Source of the DNA: an uncultured Pseudomonadota bacterium
GTDB lineage: Bacteria > Pseudomonadota > Gammaproteobacteria > Burkholderiales > Rhodocyclaceae
Assembly: GCA_946479855.1 (NCBI GenBank)
Contig: CAMLHL010000019.1
Location: 1 to 42,573, forward strand
Direction: 5' to 3'
Length of the DNA stretch: 42,573 nt
The translations under genes were made by a program, and so were the position numbers. Shown here one piece after another: positions 16,918 through 24,688 of this stretch. Numbering within the stretch: the first letter of the stretch is position 1; each line of letters starts with the position of its first letter. The notes under the pieces were generated by a model. That model was not told the DNA's origin, did no database searches, and saw only the letters and a list, made by a program, of their open reading frames with translations.

Positions 16918-17388
16918 ATGGAGCAAATAGTGAGCACTAACGAAACCCCTAGCTGGCTAGCGGCGCATCAGACAACGCGTCAAGGATGGTCACCCGGAGA
17001 GTCAGGCAACCCAAAGGGACGCCCGAAAGGAAGCCTCAACCGTAAGAGTCTCTTAGCAGAGGAATTTGAGAAGGCTGGTTCTGATATCGCCAGAGCAGTC
17101 ATTGCGGCAGCAAAAAACGGCGACATCCAAGCAGCAAACATAGTGCTTCAACGTCTTGCTCCACCGCTTAAGGCCCGCAGCGAAAAAGTGACCTTCACGC
17201 TTGATTCCAGCCAATCACTGACCGAGCAAGCACGGCAGGTATTACAAGCAATCTCCGGCGGAGAAATTGACCCGGAAACTGGAAAGCTATTAATCGAGTG
17301 CATCGGCGGATTTGCGGGCCTCAAAGAGATAGACGAACTGGCAACCCGCCTGAATGCTATTGAAGCCAGATTTAACGGGAGAAAATGA
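16918..17388 (+). CDS. DUF5681-type phage-like protein
   Basis: A 156-residue protein whose N-terminal third holds the DUF5681 signature: WSPGESGNPKGRPKGSLNRKSLL at about residues 23-45. A helical segment (IARAVIAAAKNGDIQAANIVLQRLAPP) follows, then a low-complexity region and a C-terminal helix. DUF5681 proteins occur in prophages and mobile elements, often near packaging genes, and have been compared with small terminase-like proteins; the function is not settled. It begins a set of three same-strand genes with no or minimal gaps (16918-17967). An upstream A/T-rich region (16777-16917) probably holds the promoter. Confidence 0.75.
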   Translation: MEQIVSTNETPSWLAAHQTTRQGWSPGESGNPKGRPKGSLNRKSLLAEEFEKAGSDIARAVIAAAKNGDIQAANIVLQRLAPPLKARSEKVTFTLDSSQSLTEQARQVLQAISGGEIDPETGKLLIECIGGFAGLKEIDELATRLNAIEARFNGRK

Positions 17389-17389
17389 A

Positions 17390-17770
17390 ATGGAAATCCC
17401 GCTGAACTGCATCTTCTACGGCGCCACGAAAACCTGCCCATTTCAGATAATTGTATTGGCCTTATCCACCCAAACCGACAATGCATTCACTCAAAACACG
17501 GTTGATAGGCTGCCGATAGAATCGCAGGAAGAGTACTGGAAAAGGGTATCAGCCAAAGCTCTTGAGCTTGTTGAACCCTATGGGCACGAGCATTTCATCA
17601 TAATGATCTGCAGAAACTATCCCCTCCGCGACCACCTATCCAACGACATTTTGCAAAATGCGGCACGGCAACAGTGGCTTGTGGCTACACATAAAAAAAA
17701 CCACCAGATGCACGCCAAGGCGCTCTGTACCCTCCTTGAACATTACAGCAAACCGTATTTCCAACTATGA
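17390..17770 (+). CDS. Hypothetical protein, 126 residues, in a three-gene cassette
   Basis: Not recognised. The predicted protein starts at the ATG one base after the preceding TGA, with the site GGGAGAAAATGAA before it. It is soluble, with an N-terminal beta-rich part (PLNCIFYGATKTCPFQIIVLALS), a helical middle (SQEEYWKRVSAKALELVEP) and a hydrophobic strand (HEHFIIMICRNYPL), then a C-terminal helix with paired His/Lys residues. No catalytic motif is obvious. Its tight spacing with DUF5681 and the next gene indicates an operon. Codon use is more AT-rich than in the core genes. Confidence 0.65.
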   Translation: MEIPLNCIFYGATKTCPFQIIVLALSTQTDNAFTQNTVDRLPIESQEEYWKRVSAKALELVEPYGHEHFIIMICRNYPLRDHLSNDILQNAARQQWLVATHKKNHQMHAKALCTLLEHYSKPYFQL

Positions 17771-17967
17771 GGTCACGAATATCGGTAGGTACTCGGAGAA
17801 AGCTAGAACGACTAGAGCAATCGTTTGCCGTAGGACGACCGATCGCGCTGTGGCCGGCAATTCTCTCTTGCGAGGATTGGGAGGAAGTGGCTCTATCATT
17901 GCAAAAGTCACTTCAATCCGAAAATGAAAAAGATCAGAGCTCTGCCATAAAAATCAGTATTGGCTAA
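17767..17967 (+). CDS. Hypothetical small protein, 66 residues
   Basis: A short basic-then-acidic protein (MRSRISVGTRRKLERLEQSF ... EDWEEVALSLQKSL). Its ATG overlaps the stop codon of the previous gene as ATGA, a mark of translational coupling, which is the main evidence that it is real. The N-terminal arginine-rich segment could bind nucleic acid. The final 14 bases overlap the convergent secreted-protein gene. No family is recognised. Confidence 0.5.
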   Translation: MRSRISVGTRRKLERLEQSFAVGRPIALWPAILSCEDWEEVALSLQKSLQSENEKDQSSAIKISIG

Positions 17968-18697
17968 TAATTTTCAATATATCTCCATCCAAGGAAGCCT
18001 TGGCATTGACGGAATTTTTAACAAGCGCACCAAAACCATTTTTCCCTCTAAACGTAGTTTTGACAATCAAATATGTCCCCATGTCGGTATATGAAGTCTC
18101 GACGTGCTCATAACTCTTTGGGTCATTCATCCCTTCTTTTATAAGCTTTTCAAGAGTCCTATGGGAACCATCCCAGCTACTGAACTGAGATTTAATTTTA
18201 TTTTTTCTCTCTGGCGTATCTTGGATATCTGGTTTTCGAACCGCAGCTTCTGCTGCGGCAATCGTAGCCTCGGAAGGCCACAGCCCGTCATGCACTGGCA
18301 ATGTATCTACCAATCCATCGTGATCGAAAATTCCAAGACTGCCATCCGCATTAATCACATAGTAATCACCGAATCTTGAACCGGCCTTCTTCTTAAATTT
18401 ATTCTTGCCTGCTTTTACAATTTCGAGGCCATCGTTTCCACCAGTCTTACTTTTACCACGTAAAATCTCATAATACTTCCCATCGACCTGTTCAAAGCTT
18501 CTGGTGGCTTTTAGCGTTCTGCTATACCAAGTGCCAATTATTTTTCTTTTCTCAACGGGAGGAAGGAAAGCTGTACCTGGCGGATTCCACGTTTTGAGTC
18601 CAACAGGCTCTTTATTTTCTTCGGCGCTAGAAAATGCCGGGAAATAAAGCAAGCCTGACAGGATGAGAAGCCTTCCAATAGAAAAATATTTCTGCAT
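17954..18697 (-). CDS. Secreted hypothetical protein
   Basis: A 247-residue protein with a clear signal peptide (basic MQKYFSIGR, hydrophobic LLILSGLLYFPAF, cleavage near SSA-EEN). The mature part begins with a proline-rich stretch and has a beta-rich domain (IIGTWYSRTLKATRSFEQVDGKYYEIL), then a helical region and another beta segment that ends IVKTTFRGKNGFGALVKNSVNAKASLDGDILKI. No enzymatic motif is recognised. A periplasmic place is inferred. It is convergent to the three-gene cassette and divergent from the XRE gene. Its codon use is AT-rich, unlike the core genes. A secreted protein is unusual cargo for a small satellite. Confidence 0.75.
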   Translation of the reverse strand: MQKYFSIGRLLILSGLLYFPAFSSAEENKEPVGLKTWNPPGTAFLPPVEKRKIIGTWYSRTLKATRSFEQVDGKYYEILRGKSKTGGNDGLEIVKAGKNKFKKKAGSRFGDYYVINADGSLGIFDHDGLVDTLPVHDGLWPSEATIAAAEAAVRKPDIQDTPERKNKIKSQFSSWDGSHRTLEKLIKEGMNDPKSYEHVETSYTDMGTYLIVKTTFRGKNGFGALVKNSVNAKASLDGDILKIISQY

Positions 18698-18885
18698 TAA
18701 CCCTCCATGGAGCTAGCGATTTTTCGGTAATTTAGTCTTCTGTGAGAGGAAAAATCCACAGAATCTACATATATCGGTACGTTTTATTCCATCGACGCAG
18801 ATGCTCACCTCTTCATTTGCGCAGGAGACATCATTGGAGCTCGAGCACACACAATACCATTGGACTATACCGGACAGTCAGAGAC

Positions 18886-18913
18886 GTGCCTATAGGCCGT
18901 TGTCTATAGGCAC
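18886..18913. promoter_or_regulatory. Palindromic operator before the XRE gene
   Basis: GTGCCTATAG (18886-18895) and CTATAGGCAC (18904-18913) form a perfect 10-bp inverted repeat with an 8-base spacer. It ends 21 bases before the XRE start codon, the usual place for an autoregulatory operator bound by a dimeric HTH protein. Confidence 0.7.
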
Positions 18914-18934
18914 ACCCAAAGCGAAAGTCGCCCT

Positions 18935-19192
18935 ATGGCGAATTCGCAAGCCCCTGACAACATTGGATACAGCTTCGGCGTCGTACTGCGACGACACAGA
19001 TCCGCATTGAATGTCTCTCAGGAAGAACTTGCTTTTCGTGCGGGCGTTGATAGAACGTTCATTTCCCGACTCGAACGCGGAATAAGGCAACCAACCATCA
19101 CAACGTTGATAGGGCTTGGAGTTGCACTAGGTATTTCTGCTGCCGACTTGGTCCGCGAGACAGAGACTGAGTGGCACGCCCTCAAGACATAG
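18935..19192 (+). CDS. XRE-family transcriptional regulator
   Basis: An 85-residue protein that is almost wholly a Cro/CI-type HTH domain: FGVVLRRHRSALNVSQEELAFRAGVDRTFISRLERGIRQPTITTLIGLGVALGIS, with the recognition helix at RTFISRLERG. Short single-domain regulators of this type commonly control a linked restriction, toxin or defence gene. A perfect 10-bp inverted repeat 21 bases upstream is its probable autoregulatory site. The downstream CoiA-like gene lies 268 bases away on the same strand; that interval has no gene and shows no clear terminator, so joint control is possible but unproven. Confidence 0.88.
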   Translation: MANSQAPDNIGYSFGVVLRRHRSALNVSQEELAFRAGVDRTFISRLERGIRQPTITTLIGLGVALGISAADLVRETETEWHALKT

Positions 19193-19460
19193 CCAAAAAT
19201 ATGCCGCACCACCTACCAAAGGCTGACTTTGTGGAGAGCTTAGGGCCGCGCATAAAGTAAGGGGTTGGCTACCACCTTGGCCACGGTAAAAACACAATGT
19301 ATGCCGCGTTATCACCCTGCACAAACAGCGATTATTGGCTGTGGTGCCGCGCAACTGGCTAGGCCGCTAGCTGCCGGGTACGGAGAAAACAACATATTTT
19401 CCGTAGCGATCAGCGAAGAGAGGGCTATCCTTTAGGCATTATTTTGGTTGAGGTGCTGTT

Positions 19461-20885
19461 GTGTCCAGAGATACCCAACAGACTGTCAAACTAGCTGTCG
19501 ATTGCGAGACAGGGGAACTATTCCCTGCCGAACGCTTGCTTTCACTCGCAGAAGTTGAGTTTACGGCTTTGCGCAGGTCAGCAATGCAAGCACGCTTGGA
19601 CCGGCGTGCCGGCGGGAATTCCGTTCGATTTCAATGCGCGATATGCAGACAACCACTTTTCCTATCAAGACATATCGGCGGCTCGCGTAACAGATGGTTT
19701 GTTCACGATGGGAATGCTGACGGTTGCCCTTGGTACGAGCAGAATCGCCTTTCACCCGACCAAACCAAAGCACTAATTTACCGAGGCCAACAGGAAGGTG
19801 CGGCGCATCGAGAAATCAAGAATTTTTTAGCATATTGGTTAGAGAAAAACCAAGATGTCAGCGACATAAGCCAAGAACAGACCACTTTCAGTGATGTTGT
19901 TAAGGGCGAGTGGCGCAGACCAGATGTCAAATGCTTGTACCGTGGCATGCCATTGGTTTTCGAAGTACAACTGTCATACACATTTTTGTCCGATGTTATT
20001 GCTCGTGACGAGTTCTACCGACGCGAGGGAATTTTCATCATTTGGGTTTTTTCAAAATTTGAACTGAATCGGGCTGCGGTTACTGATGAGGCCTTTTTCA
20101 ATAATCGAAACCTCTTCGTTCTAGATGCAGAAGCCATTCAAAAGACGAAGGAGCACGGAGCATTGACGTTCAGTGGATATCGACAAGCTCCACAACTTGT
20201 CGATGATTTCATCTGCGATATTTGGACATCTGAACCCGTCGTGCTCAGCGATACCATATTCCCTTATGACAACTATCGTCCGTTTTTCTTTGAGTACGGA
20301 GCCGCCAAGGCAGAGCTAGAAACAAAACGACTTGAGGCCCGCCGTACCCATGAGGTAAAGCAATGGGCCGATGATGTAGAGAAGTACCTAAATGCTGTGA
20401 CCTGTCACTGTATTAACGACTATGACAATGAAACAAAAAACAATATTTTGTCGCAAGTTGGAAATCTAAAAAGAAGCCGTTTCTGGCATAGGGGCTATGA
20501 GGTTTTGCAGGATGACCGTCTCTACGGATGGCACGGAGTTCTAGCAATTCTGCTTTCCATTAGACTGAACAAGACGGTCGGTTATTCTCCGAGCATGTCG
20601 ATATTTCAAGTAATTGAGGCCGGATTACGCAAAGGCCATCCACAGGGCAGTAAGCATTCCTATGCAATTTTATTTTTATGGGCATATAAAATTTACCGCC
20701 CTGCAGTAACCAGCAGAAACCACAAATGGCTAGTTGAGTATGCCGAAAATATTAAGGAGTCAATTGAAGCTGGCGAAGATACCTATTTGCGCTACGAGGG
20801 ATACGACGAAGCTATTGCACTACTGTTTCCAGATCTAGCAAGCCAGCTTGAGTCATCTTTTGGATGCAGCGCCACTCTTTGCTAA
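19461..20885 (+). CDS. CoiA-like nuclease with zinc-ribbon
   Basis: A 474-residue protein. The N-terminal part has a zinc-ribbon-like set, Cys59/Cys62 (FQCAICRQPL), His82 (WFVHDG) and Cys89, as in competence protein CoiA. It is followed by a PD-(D/E)XK-type nuclease core: His116/Lys120 (AHREIK), Glu139, Asp155 (RRPDV), Glu168 and Gln170 (FEVQLSYTF), then Arg182/Tyr186 and the IIWVF strand. The C-terminal 240 residues are helical and unrecognised; they probably sense or bind something. The start is a GTG with a GAGG site. CoiA in streptococci acts in recombination; CoiA-like proteins on mobile elements may act on foreign DNA. That role is inference. Nearby lie an XRE regulator and a membrane protein. 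Confidence 0.8.
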   Translation: MSRDTQQTVKLAVDCETGELFPAERLLSLAEVEFTALRRSAMQARLDRRAGGNSVRFQCAICRQPLFLSRHIGGSRNRWFVHDGNADGCPWYEQNRLSPDQTKALIYRGQQEGAAHREIKNFLAYWLEKNQDVSDISQEQTTFSDVVKGEWRRPDVKCLYRGMPLVFEVQLSYTFLSDVIARDEFYRREGIFIIWVFSKFELNRAAVTDEAFFNNRNLFVLDAEAIQKTKEHGALTFSGYRQAPQLVDDFICDIWTSEPVVLSDTIFPYDNYRPFFFEYGAAKAELETKRLEARRTHEVKQWADDVEKYLNAVTCHCINDYDNETKNNILSQVGNLKRSRFWHRGYEVLQDDRLYGWHGVLAILLSIRLNKTVGYSPSMSIFQVIEAGLRKGHPQGSKHSYAILFLWAYKIYRPAVTSRNHKWLVEYAENIKESIEAGEDTYLRYEGYDEAIALLFPDLASQLESSFGCSATLC

Positions 20886-20928
20886 AAGGCTTACGGTATT
20901 AGCGCGGCGCTTGGATAGCCTGAACCCT

Positions 20929-21582
20929 TCAGCGGTAAATCCGCTGGTAAGTCTCGCTGGTGAATTCAAGGAGAGCTACATTGTTCTCTTGGATGCTTTT
21001 ACGTATTTCATCTGGGCGAATAGCCATTACGTCCTTCAAGTGCTTGAGCACCTCAGGATGCTCCCAGTTCCATGTTGGCGACCCGATAACAGCCATGAAC
21101 GCTTCGAGCCTGTCGAAATGCCATGTAAGCATTTCAACTGTTTTCTGACATTTCGCGTAGCCATCAAACTGGAACACTTGCCCCTTCGCAGCAAGCGACC
21201 TGAGTTCAATTACTGACGGCTGGACACCCTCCAGCACCTCTAACAGGCGCTTGCCGTCGTGCTCCCCGTTCTTCTCGATGTAGGCAATGGCACCTTTGAG
21301 CGCAGCGGCTTCTTTCTCACCGCTTTCCCACGTTGGCACATGGCTTGCCATACTAATCTGTGCCATCTCAAAAAGCGTAATAGGCTTACGCATTTCAGCA
21401 ATGTAGGTGTGGGCTGCTTCAACGAGCGCATCGAGGAATTCTGCTTTACCTTTAGCCTTGTCTTGGCGCTTCCATGTTTGCAAGGCACTGATTGCAATTA
21501 CGGCTGTAATCACAGCTGCCATCGCACTGATTGTTTCAGGCCAGCGTATAGCTTCAAGGGACCATACAAGGGCATCGCACAT
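20929..21582 (-). CDS. Membrane-anchored hypothetical protein
   Basis: A 217-residue protein with one N-terminal membrane segment (about residues 18-37, ISAMAAVITAVIAISALQTW), followed by a positively charged stop (KRQDKAKGK). The rest is a soluble, mainly helical domain probably in the cytoplasm (LVEAAHTYIAEMRKPITLF, then CQKTVEMLTWHFDRLEAFM). I recognise no catalytic motif. It is convergent to the CoiA-like gene with 43 bases between stops and is the last gene before the right attachment site. Single-span proteins at this place in elements are often cargo effectors, but the sequence itself does not show this. Confidence 0.7.
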   Translation of the reverse strand: MCDALVWSLEAIRWPETISAMAAVITAVIAISALQTWKRQDKAKGKAEFLDALVEAAHTYIAEMRKPITLFEMAQISMASHVPTWESGEKEAAALKGAIAYIEKNGEHDGKRLLEVLEGVQPSVIELRSLAAKGQVFQFDGYAKCQKTVEMLTWHFDRLEAFMAVIGSPTWNWEHPEVLKHLKDVMAIRPDEIRKSIQENNVALLEFTSETYQRIYR

Positions 21583-21669
21583 CAGCGAAATCCTTCACAA
21601 CATAGAGAGGAAGCACTTTAGTTCAAAGCGCGATAGGTGCCGCTGGCGGTGCATCTCAAAAACCGGGGC

Positions 21670-21690
21670 TGCTTACTATCTGCTTACCGC
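21670..21690. promoter_or_regulatory. Right arm-type repeat pair
   Basis: TGCTTAC (21670-21676) and TGCTTACCGC (21681-21690) have the same order, orientation and 11-base period as the pair at 11984-12004. They lie 61 bases inside the right att copy. Repetition at both ends supports recombinase or excisionase binding. Confidence 0.6.
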
Positions 21691-21751
21691 TCAGCTTTTA
21701 TCCCAGAACAAATGGGAAGCGCAAATATGCGCTAACCCATTGTTTTAATTC

Positions 21752-21807
21752 TGGCGGGTCCGGTGAGATTCGAACTCACGATGGGTTTCCCCACGCCGGT
21801 TTTCAAG
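21752..21807. repeat. Right attachment site (att)
   Basis: The second copy of the perfect 56-bp repeat forms the 3' part of the intact tRNA-Ser gene. It was brought in by the element and restores the tRNA after integration. Confidence 0.93.
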
Positions 21808-21839
21808 ACCGGTGCATTCAACCGCTCTGCCACAGACCC
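21752..21839 (-). tRNA. tRNA-Ser(UGA)
   Basis: An 88-base class II tRNA read on the minus strand. The acceptor stem GGGTCTG pairs with CGGACCC, the discriminator is G and CCA is encoded. The anticodon loop CTTGAAA carries TGA; a long variable arm (around GTGGGGAAACCCAT) is typical of serine tRNAs; the T-loop is TTCGAAT. Its 3' 56 bases are the target of the integrated element. Confidence 0.95.
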
Positions 21840-21967
21840 GCGGGAGAGGCGCGCATAATATCATAGGGTGTCATTCACGCCAGATACCTCTACCAGGCGC
21901 CATTGAAACTTCTTGCCTGCTCCGTTAGTCTTAGAATTTGTTGAAACAACCCAAGGGAATTCCCCGC

Positions 21968-22660
21968 ATGAACACCAATTTTGAAATTGCCAACCAAAGT
22001 TCTTCCGGGCTTGCGCTGCAGCAGAATCGCGTTCTGCGCAACACCTACATGCTGCTCGGCCTCTCCATGGTGCCGACGGTGCTCGGCGCGCTGGCTGGTA
22101 TCCAGATGGGGTTCAGCTTCTTTGCCGGCAGTCCGATGATCTCTTTCATGCTTTTCCTCGGGATCGCCTGGGGCTTCATGTGGGGTATCGAGAAAAACAA
22201 GGACAGCGGCCTGGGCGTTGCCCTGTTGCTTGGTTTCACTTTCTTCATGGGCCTGATGCTGTCGCGCATCCTGCAAGTTGCACTCGGCTTCTCGAATGGC
22301 GGCTCGATGATTGCGCTGGCAGCGGGTGGCACCGGCGCCATCTTCTTCACGCTGTCCAGCGCCGCAGCCGTCAGCAAGCGTGATTTCTCCAGCATGGGCA
22401 AGTTCCTTTTTGTCGGCATGATCGTTGTGCTACTTGCCATCGTCGCCAACATCTTCTTCCAGATTCCGGCGCTCTCCCTGGCCATCGCTGTCGCCGTGGT
22501 CGGAATTTTCTCGGCCTATATCCTGTACGACATCAGCCGTATCGTGCAAGGCGGGGAAACCAACTACGTCAGCGCCACCCTGGCGGTCTACCTCGACATC
22601 TACAACGTTTTCGCCAGCCTGCTGCAACTGATCATGGCGCTTACCGGCGAACGCGACTGA
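21968..22660 (+). CDS. BI-1/YccA family membrane protein
   Basis: A 230-residue inner-membrane protein with seven hydrophobic segments, starting after a short polar N-terminus. The Bax-inhibitor-1/YccA signature is present, with RNTYMLLGLSMVPTVLGALAG in the first helix and the C-terminal YILYDISRIVQGG followed by AVYLDIYNVFASLLQLI, which has the aspartates implicated in pH-gated calcium leak in the family. In E. coli YccA modulates FtsH proteolysis. The start at 21968 has an AAGGGAA site; a longer frame lacks one. It lies alone between tRNA-Ser and a shared terminator. Confidence 0.92.
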   Translation: MNTNFEIANQSSSGLALQQNRVLRNTYMLLGLSMVPTVLGALAGIQMGFSFFAGSPMISFMLFLGIAWGFMWGIEKNKDSGLGVALLLGFTFFMGLMLSRILQVALGFSNGGSMIALAAGGTGAIFFTLSSAAAVSKRDFSSMGKFLFVGMIVVLLAIVANIFFQIPALSLAIAVAVVGIFSAYILYDISRIVQGGETNYVSATLAVYLDIYNVFASLLQLIMALTGERD

Positions 22661-22680
22661 ACGCCACGCTCCGAAAACAG

Positions 22681-22704
22681 AAAGGGCGGCCTAGGCCGCC
22701 CTTT
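22681..22704. terminator. Bidirectional terminator between yccA-like gene and rlmD
   Basis: AAAGGGCGGCC and GGCCGCCCTTT form a perfect 11-bp stem with a 2-base centre, followed by a T-run on the plus strand (A-run on the other side). It lies between two convergent genes. Confidence 0.9.
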
Positions 22705-22724
22705 TTCATGGCTTGATCGATGAC

Positions 22725-24035
22725 TCAAGTGCGCTCGAAGAGGGCGATCGACTCGACATGGGAGGTATGCGGGAACATGTTCACCGCCCCGGCCGAAATG
22801 AAGCGATAGCCTTTCGCCGAGACCAGCACGGCGGCATCGCGGGCCAGAGTTGCCGGGTTGCAGGAGACGTAAACGATGCGTCGCGGCGCATTCCGCCCCA
22901 GCGCCCTGACCAGTTCGACAGCCCCTTCGCGCGGCGGGTCGATCAGCATCTTGTCAAAGCCCCCGAGCGCCGCCACGGACTCTTCTGTACATTCGAACAA
23001 GTTGGCCACGGCGAAATCGACGTAATCGGCCAACCCGTTACGCTCGGCACTTTCCCGGCCCCGCCTGACCAAGCCGGCACTGCCCTCGACGCCGAGCACT
23101 TTCGCTCCCGAACGGGCTATCGGCAAGGTAAAGTTACCCAGGCCGCAGAACATGTCGGCGATTCGCTCACCCGCCCGAGGATCCAGCAGGCGCAAGGCGC
23201 GGCGCACCAGCACGCGATTCACCGCGTGGTTGACCTGAGTGAAGTCGGTTGGCTTGAAATCCAGCTCCAGCCCGAACTCCGGCAGGGTATATGACAAGCG
23301 CGGTCCTGGAACGGGATAGAAGCGATAAACCGAATCCGGCCCCTTGGGTTGCAGATAAAAAACCACATCGTGACGATCCGCAAATTCCCGCAATAATTTT
23401 TCGTCGGCTACGGTCAACGGCGCCAGAATGCGTAAAACCAGTGCTGTGCACTGCTCACCCACCGAAACCTCGACATGCGGCAAACGTTCGGCAATCGACA
23501 GGGCTCCAATTAACGCCCGCATGGGGAGCAGCAGGGCGGAGACATGCGGCGGCAGGATTGCGCAGGTCCGCATGTCGGCAATGTAGCTGCTGCGCTTTTC
23601 ATGAAAACCGATCAGCATGCCGCCCTGTCTCGGCACCTTGTGCACAGCCAGGCGGGCGCGGTGACGATAACCCCAGGCTTCACCCTGAATTGGCGGCAGG
23701 ATACTCTCTGGGCGAACGCGGCCGATATGCCACAAGCTGTCTTCGAGGATACGCTGTTTGGCAGCAAGTTGCGCCGAGGGATCCATGTGCTGCATGGCGC
23801 ACCCACCGCAGATACCAAAATGCGGACAGCGTGGCTCGACACGAGCTGTCGACGGCTTCAGGACCTTGACCAGATGCGCCAGCTCATAGCTCGATTTCCG
23901 GCGAAAACTGGCGTACTCGACGATTTCGCCGGGCAGGGCGCCATCGACAAAAATGGCTTTGCCGTCCTGGCGGGTAATTCCCCGCGCCTCGTGGTCCAGC
24001 GATTCGACGATCCCGATCGGCACGGTCAACTCCAA
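22725..24035 (-). CDS. rlmD: 23S rRNA (uracil-1939-C5)-methyltransferase
   Basis: A 436-residue SAM-dependent enzyme that methylates U1939 of 23S rRNA. An N-terminal TRAM domain (about 1-60) binds RNA. The [4Fe-4S] cysteines are Cys70, Cys76 and Cys79 ([10 protein letters not shown]) with a further cysteine near residue 157 (RTCAIL). The Rossmann methyltransferase half has [15 protein letters not shown] and the nucleophile in [11 protein letters not shown]. Length matches E. coli RlmD (433). The promoter region is shared with the divergent 158-residue gene, only 38 bases away. Confidence 0.95.
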   Translation of the reverse strand: MELTVPIGIVESLDHEARGITRQDGKAIFVDGALPGEIVEYASFRRKSSYELAHLVKVLKPSTARVEPRCPHFGICGGCAMQHMDPSAQLAAKQRILEDSLWHIGRVRPESILPPIQGEAWGYRHRARLAVHKVPRQGGMLIGFHEKRSSYIADMRTCAILPPHVSALLLPMRALIGALSIAERLPHVEVSVGEQCTALVLRILAPLTVADEKLLREFADRHDVVFYLQPKGPDSVYRFYPVPGPRLSYTLPEFGLELDFKPTDFTQVNHAVNRVLVRRALRLLDPRAGERIADMFCGLGNFTLPIARSGAKVLGVEGSAGLVRRGRESAERNGLADYVDFAVANLFECTEESVAALGGFDKMLIDPPREGAVELVRALGRNAPRRIVYVSCNPATLARDAAVLVSAKGYRFISAGAVNMFPHTSHVESIALFERT

Positions 24036-24073
24036 AAAAGCGCGAATTCTATCAATCGGTTACACTAAACGCC

Positions 24074-24550
24074 ATGGCTCGCGAATTGATCACCTCCTGG
24101 GCGGACTACCAGACGGCACTCGACCGCCTGCTGGCCATCGCCACTGAAAAAATCAGCATTTATGACGAAGACCTCGCCATGCTGAAGCTCGAATCAGCCG
24201 ATCGCCAGACCGCCCTCCGGCGCATTCTGCAGACCGGACATCATGGCGCCCTGCAGGTGGCGGTTCGTAATGCCGGGCCGCTCCGCCAGCAGCACCCCAT
24301 GCTGCAGAAGCTACTGAGCACTTACGGCCACTTGGCCGTGGCGCAGGAAACGCCGCCGCAATTGGCCCATTTGCGCGACAGCATGATACTCGTCGATGAC
24401 AAACACGCCCTGATCCGCTTTGAACGCGATTTACCCCGCAGCAAATTGCTGATCGACGAGACCGACGAGCTTCGCCCCTACCTGATCCGTTTCCGGGAAA
24501 TATGGGCGGAAGGCGGCGACAATGCGGCAAATATGACTTTGGGACTTTGA
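24074..24550 (+). CDS. Conserved hypothetical protein, 158 residues
   Basis: A soluble protein, divergent from rlmD. It has helical stretches (SWADYQTALDRLLAIATEKISIYDEDLAMLKL) and a central alpha/beta part (GALQVAVRNAGPLRQQHPML, ILVDDKHALIRFERDL) whose layout resembles the betaproteobacterial DUF7931-type proteins and, distantly, phospholipase D-like folds, but the HKD motif is missing. No catalytic role can be named. Length and codon use fit a core gene. It ends 138 bases before the small lipoprotein gene. Confidence 0.75.
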   Translation: MARELITSWADYQTALDRLLAIATEKISIYDEDLAMLKLESADRQTALRRILQTGHHGALQVAVRNAGPLRQQHPMLQKLLSTYGHLAVAQETPPQLAHLRDSMILVDDKHALIRFERDLPRSKLLIDETDELRPYLIRFREIWAEGGDNAANMTLGL

Positions 24551-24688
24551 TACTCAAGCGCCATTCTGCAGTGCAACAACTCGCGCCCAACACAGCCAAT
24601 TTGCTGATATAATCCCCGGCTGATCAGGTAGCTCCTGATCTCCGAAAAATTCAGAATTTTGTTGGTATCTTGTCGATAAGGAAATCCC

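Larger units (their letters stand above)
11808..21807. mobile_element. Integrative element in tRNA-Ser(UGA), P4-like satellite type
   Basis: A perfect 56-bp direct repeat (11808-11863 and 21752-21807) bounds a 9.9-kb segment with a P4-type integrase at one end. Inside are an AlpA-like HTH protein, a primase-polymerase/helicase, iteron-like repeats, phage-like small genes and cargo. The segment, especially 17.4-21.7 kb, is visibly richer in A+T than the flanking core genes. No capsid, tail, portal or conjugation genes are seen, so it is either a satellite depending on a helper or an integrative plasmid-like element. The intact tRNA gene lies at the right end, while the integrase lies beside the truncated tRNA copy at the left end. 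Confidence 0.9.

Noticed and set aside
18801..19010. A 69-codon plus-strand frame overlapping the XRE start
   Set aside because: It runs through the palindromic operator and the XRE gene in another frame and has no ribosome-binding site.
19193..19460. Hidden small gene or promoter palindrome between XRE and the CoiA-like gene
   Set aside because: Only imperfect stems (around 19379-19404) and no convincing frame or -10/-35 pair were seen.
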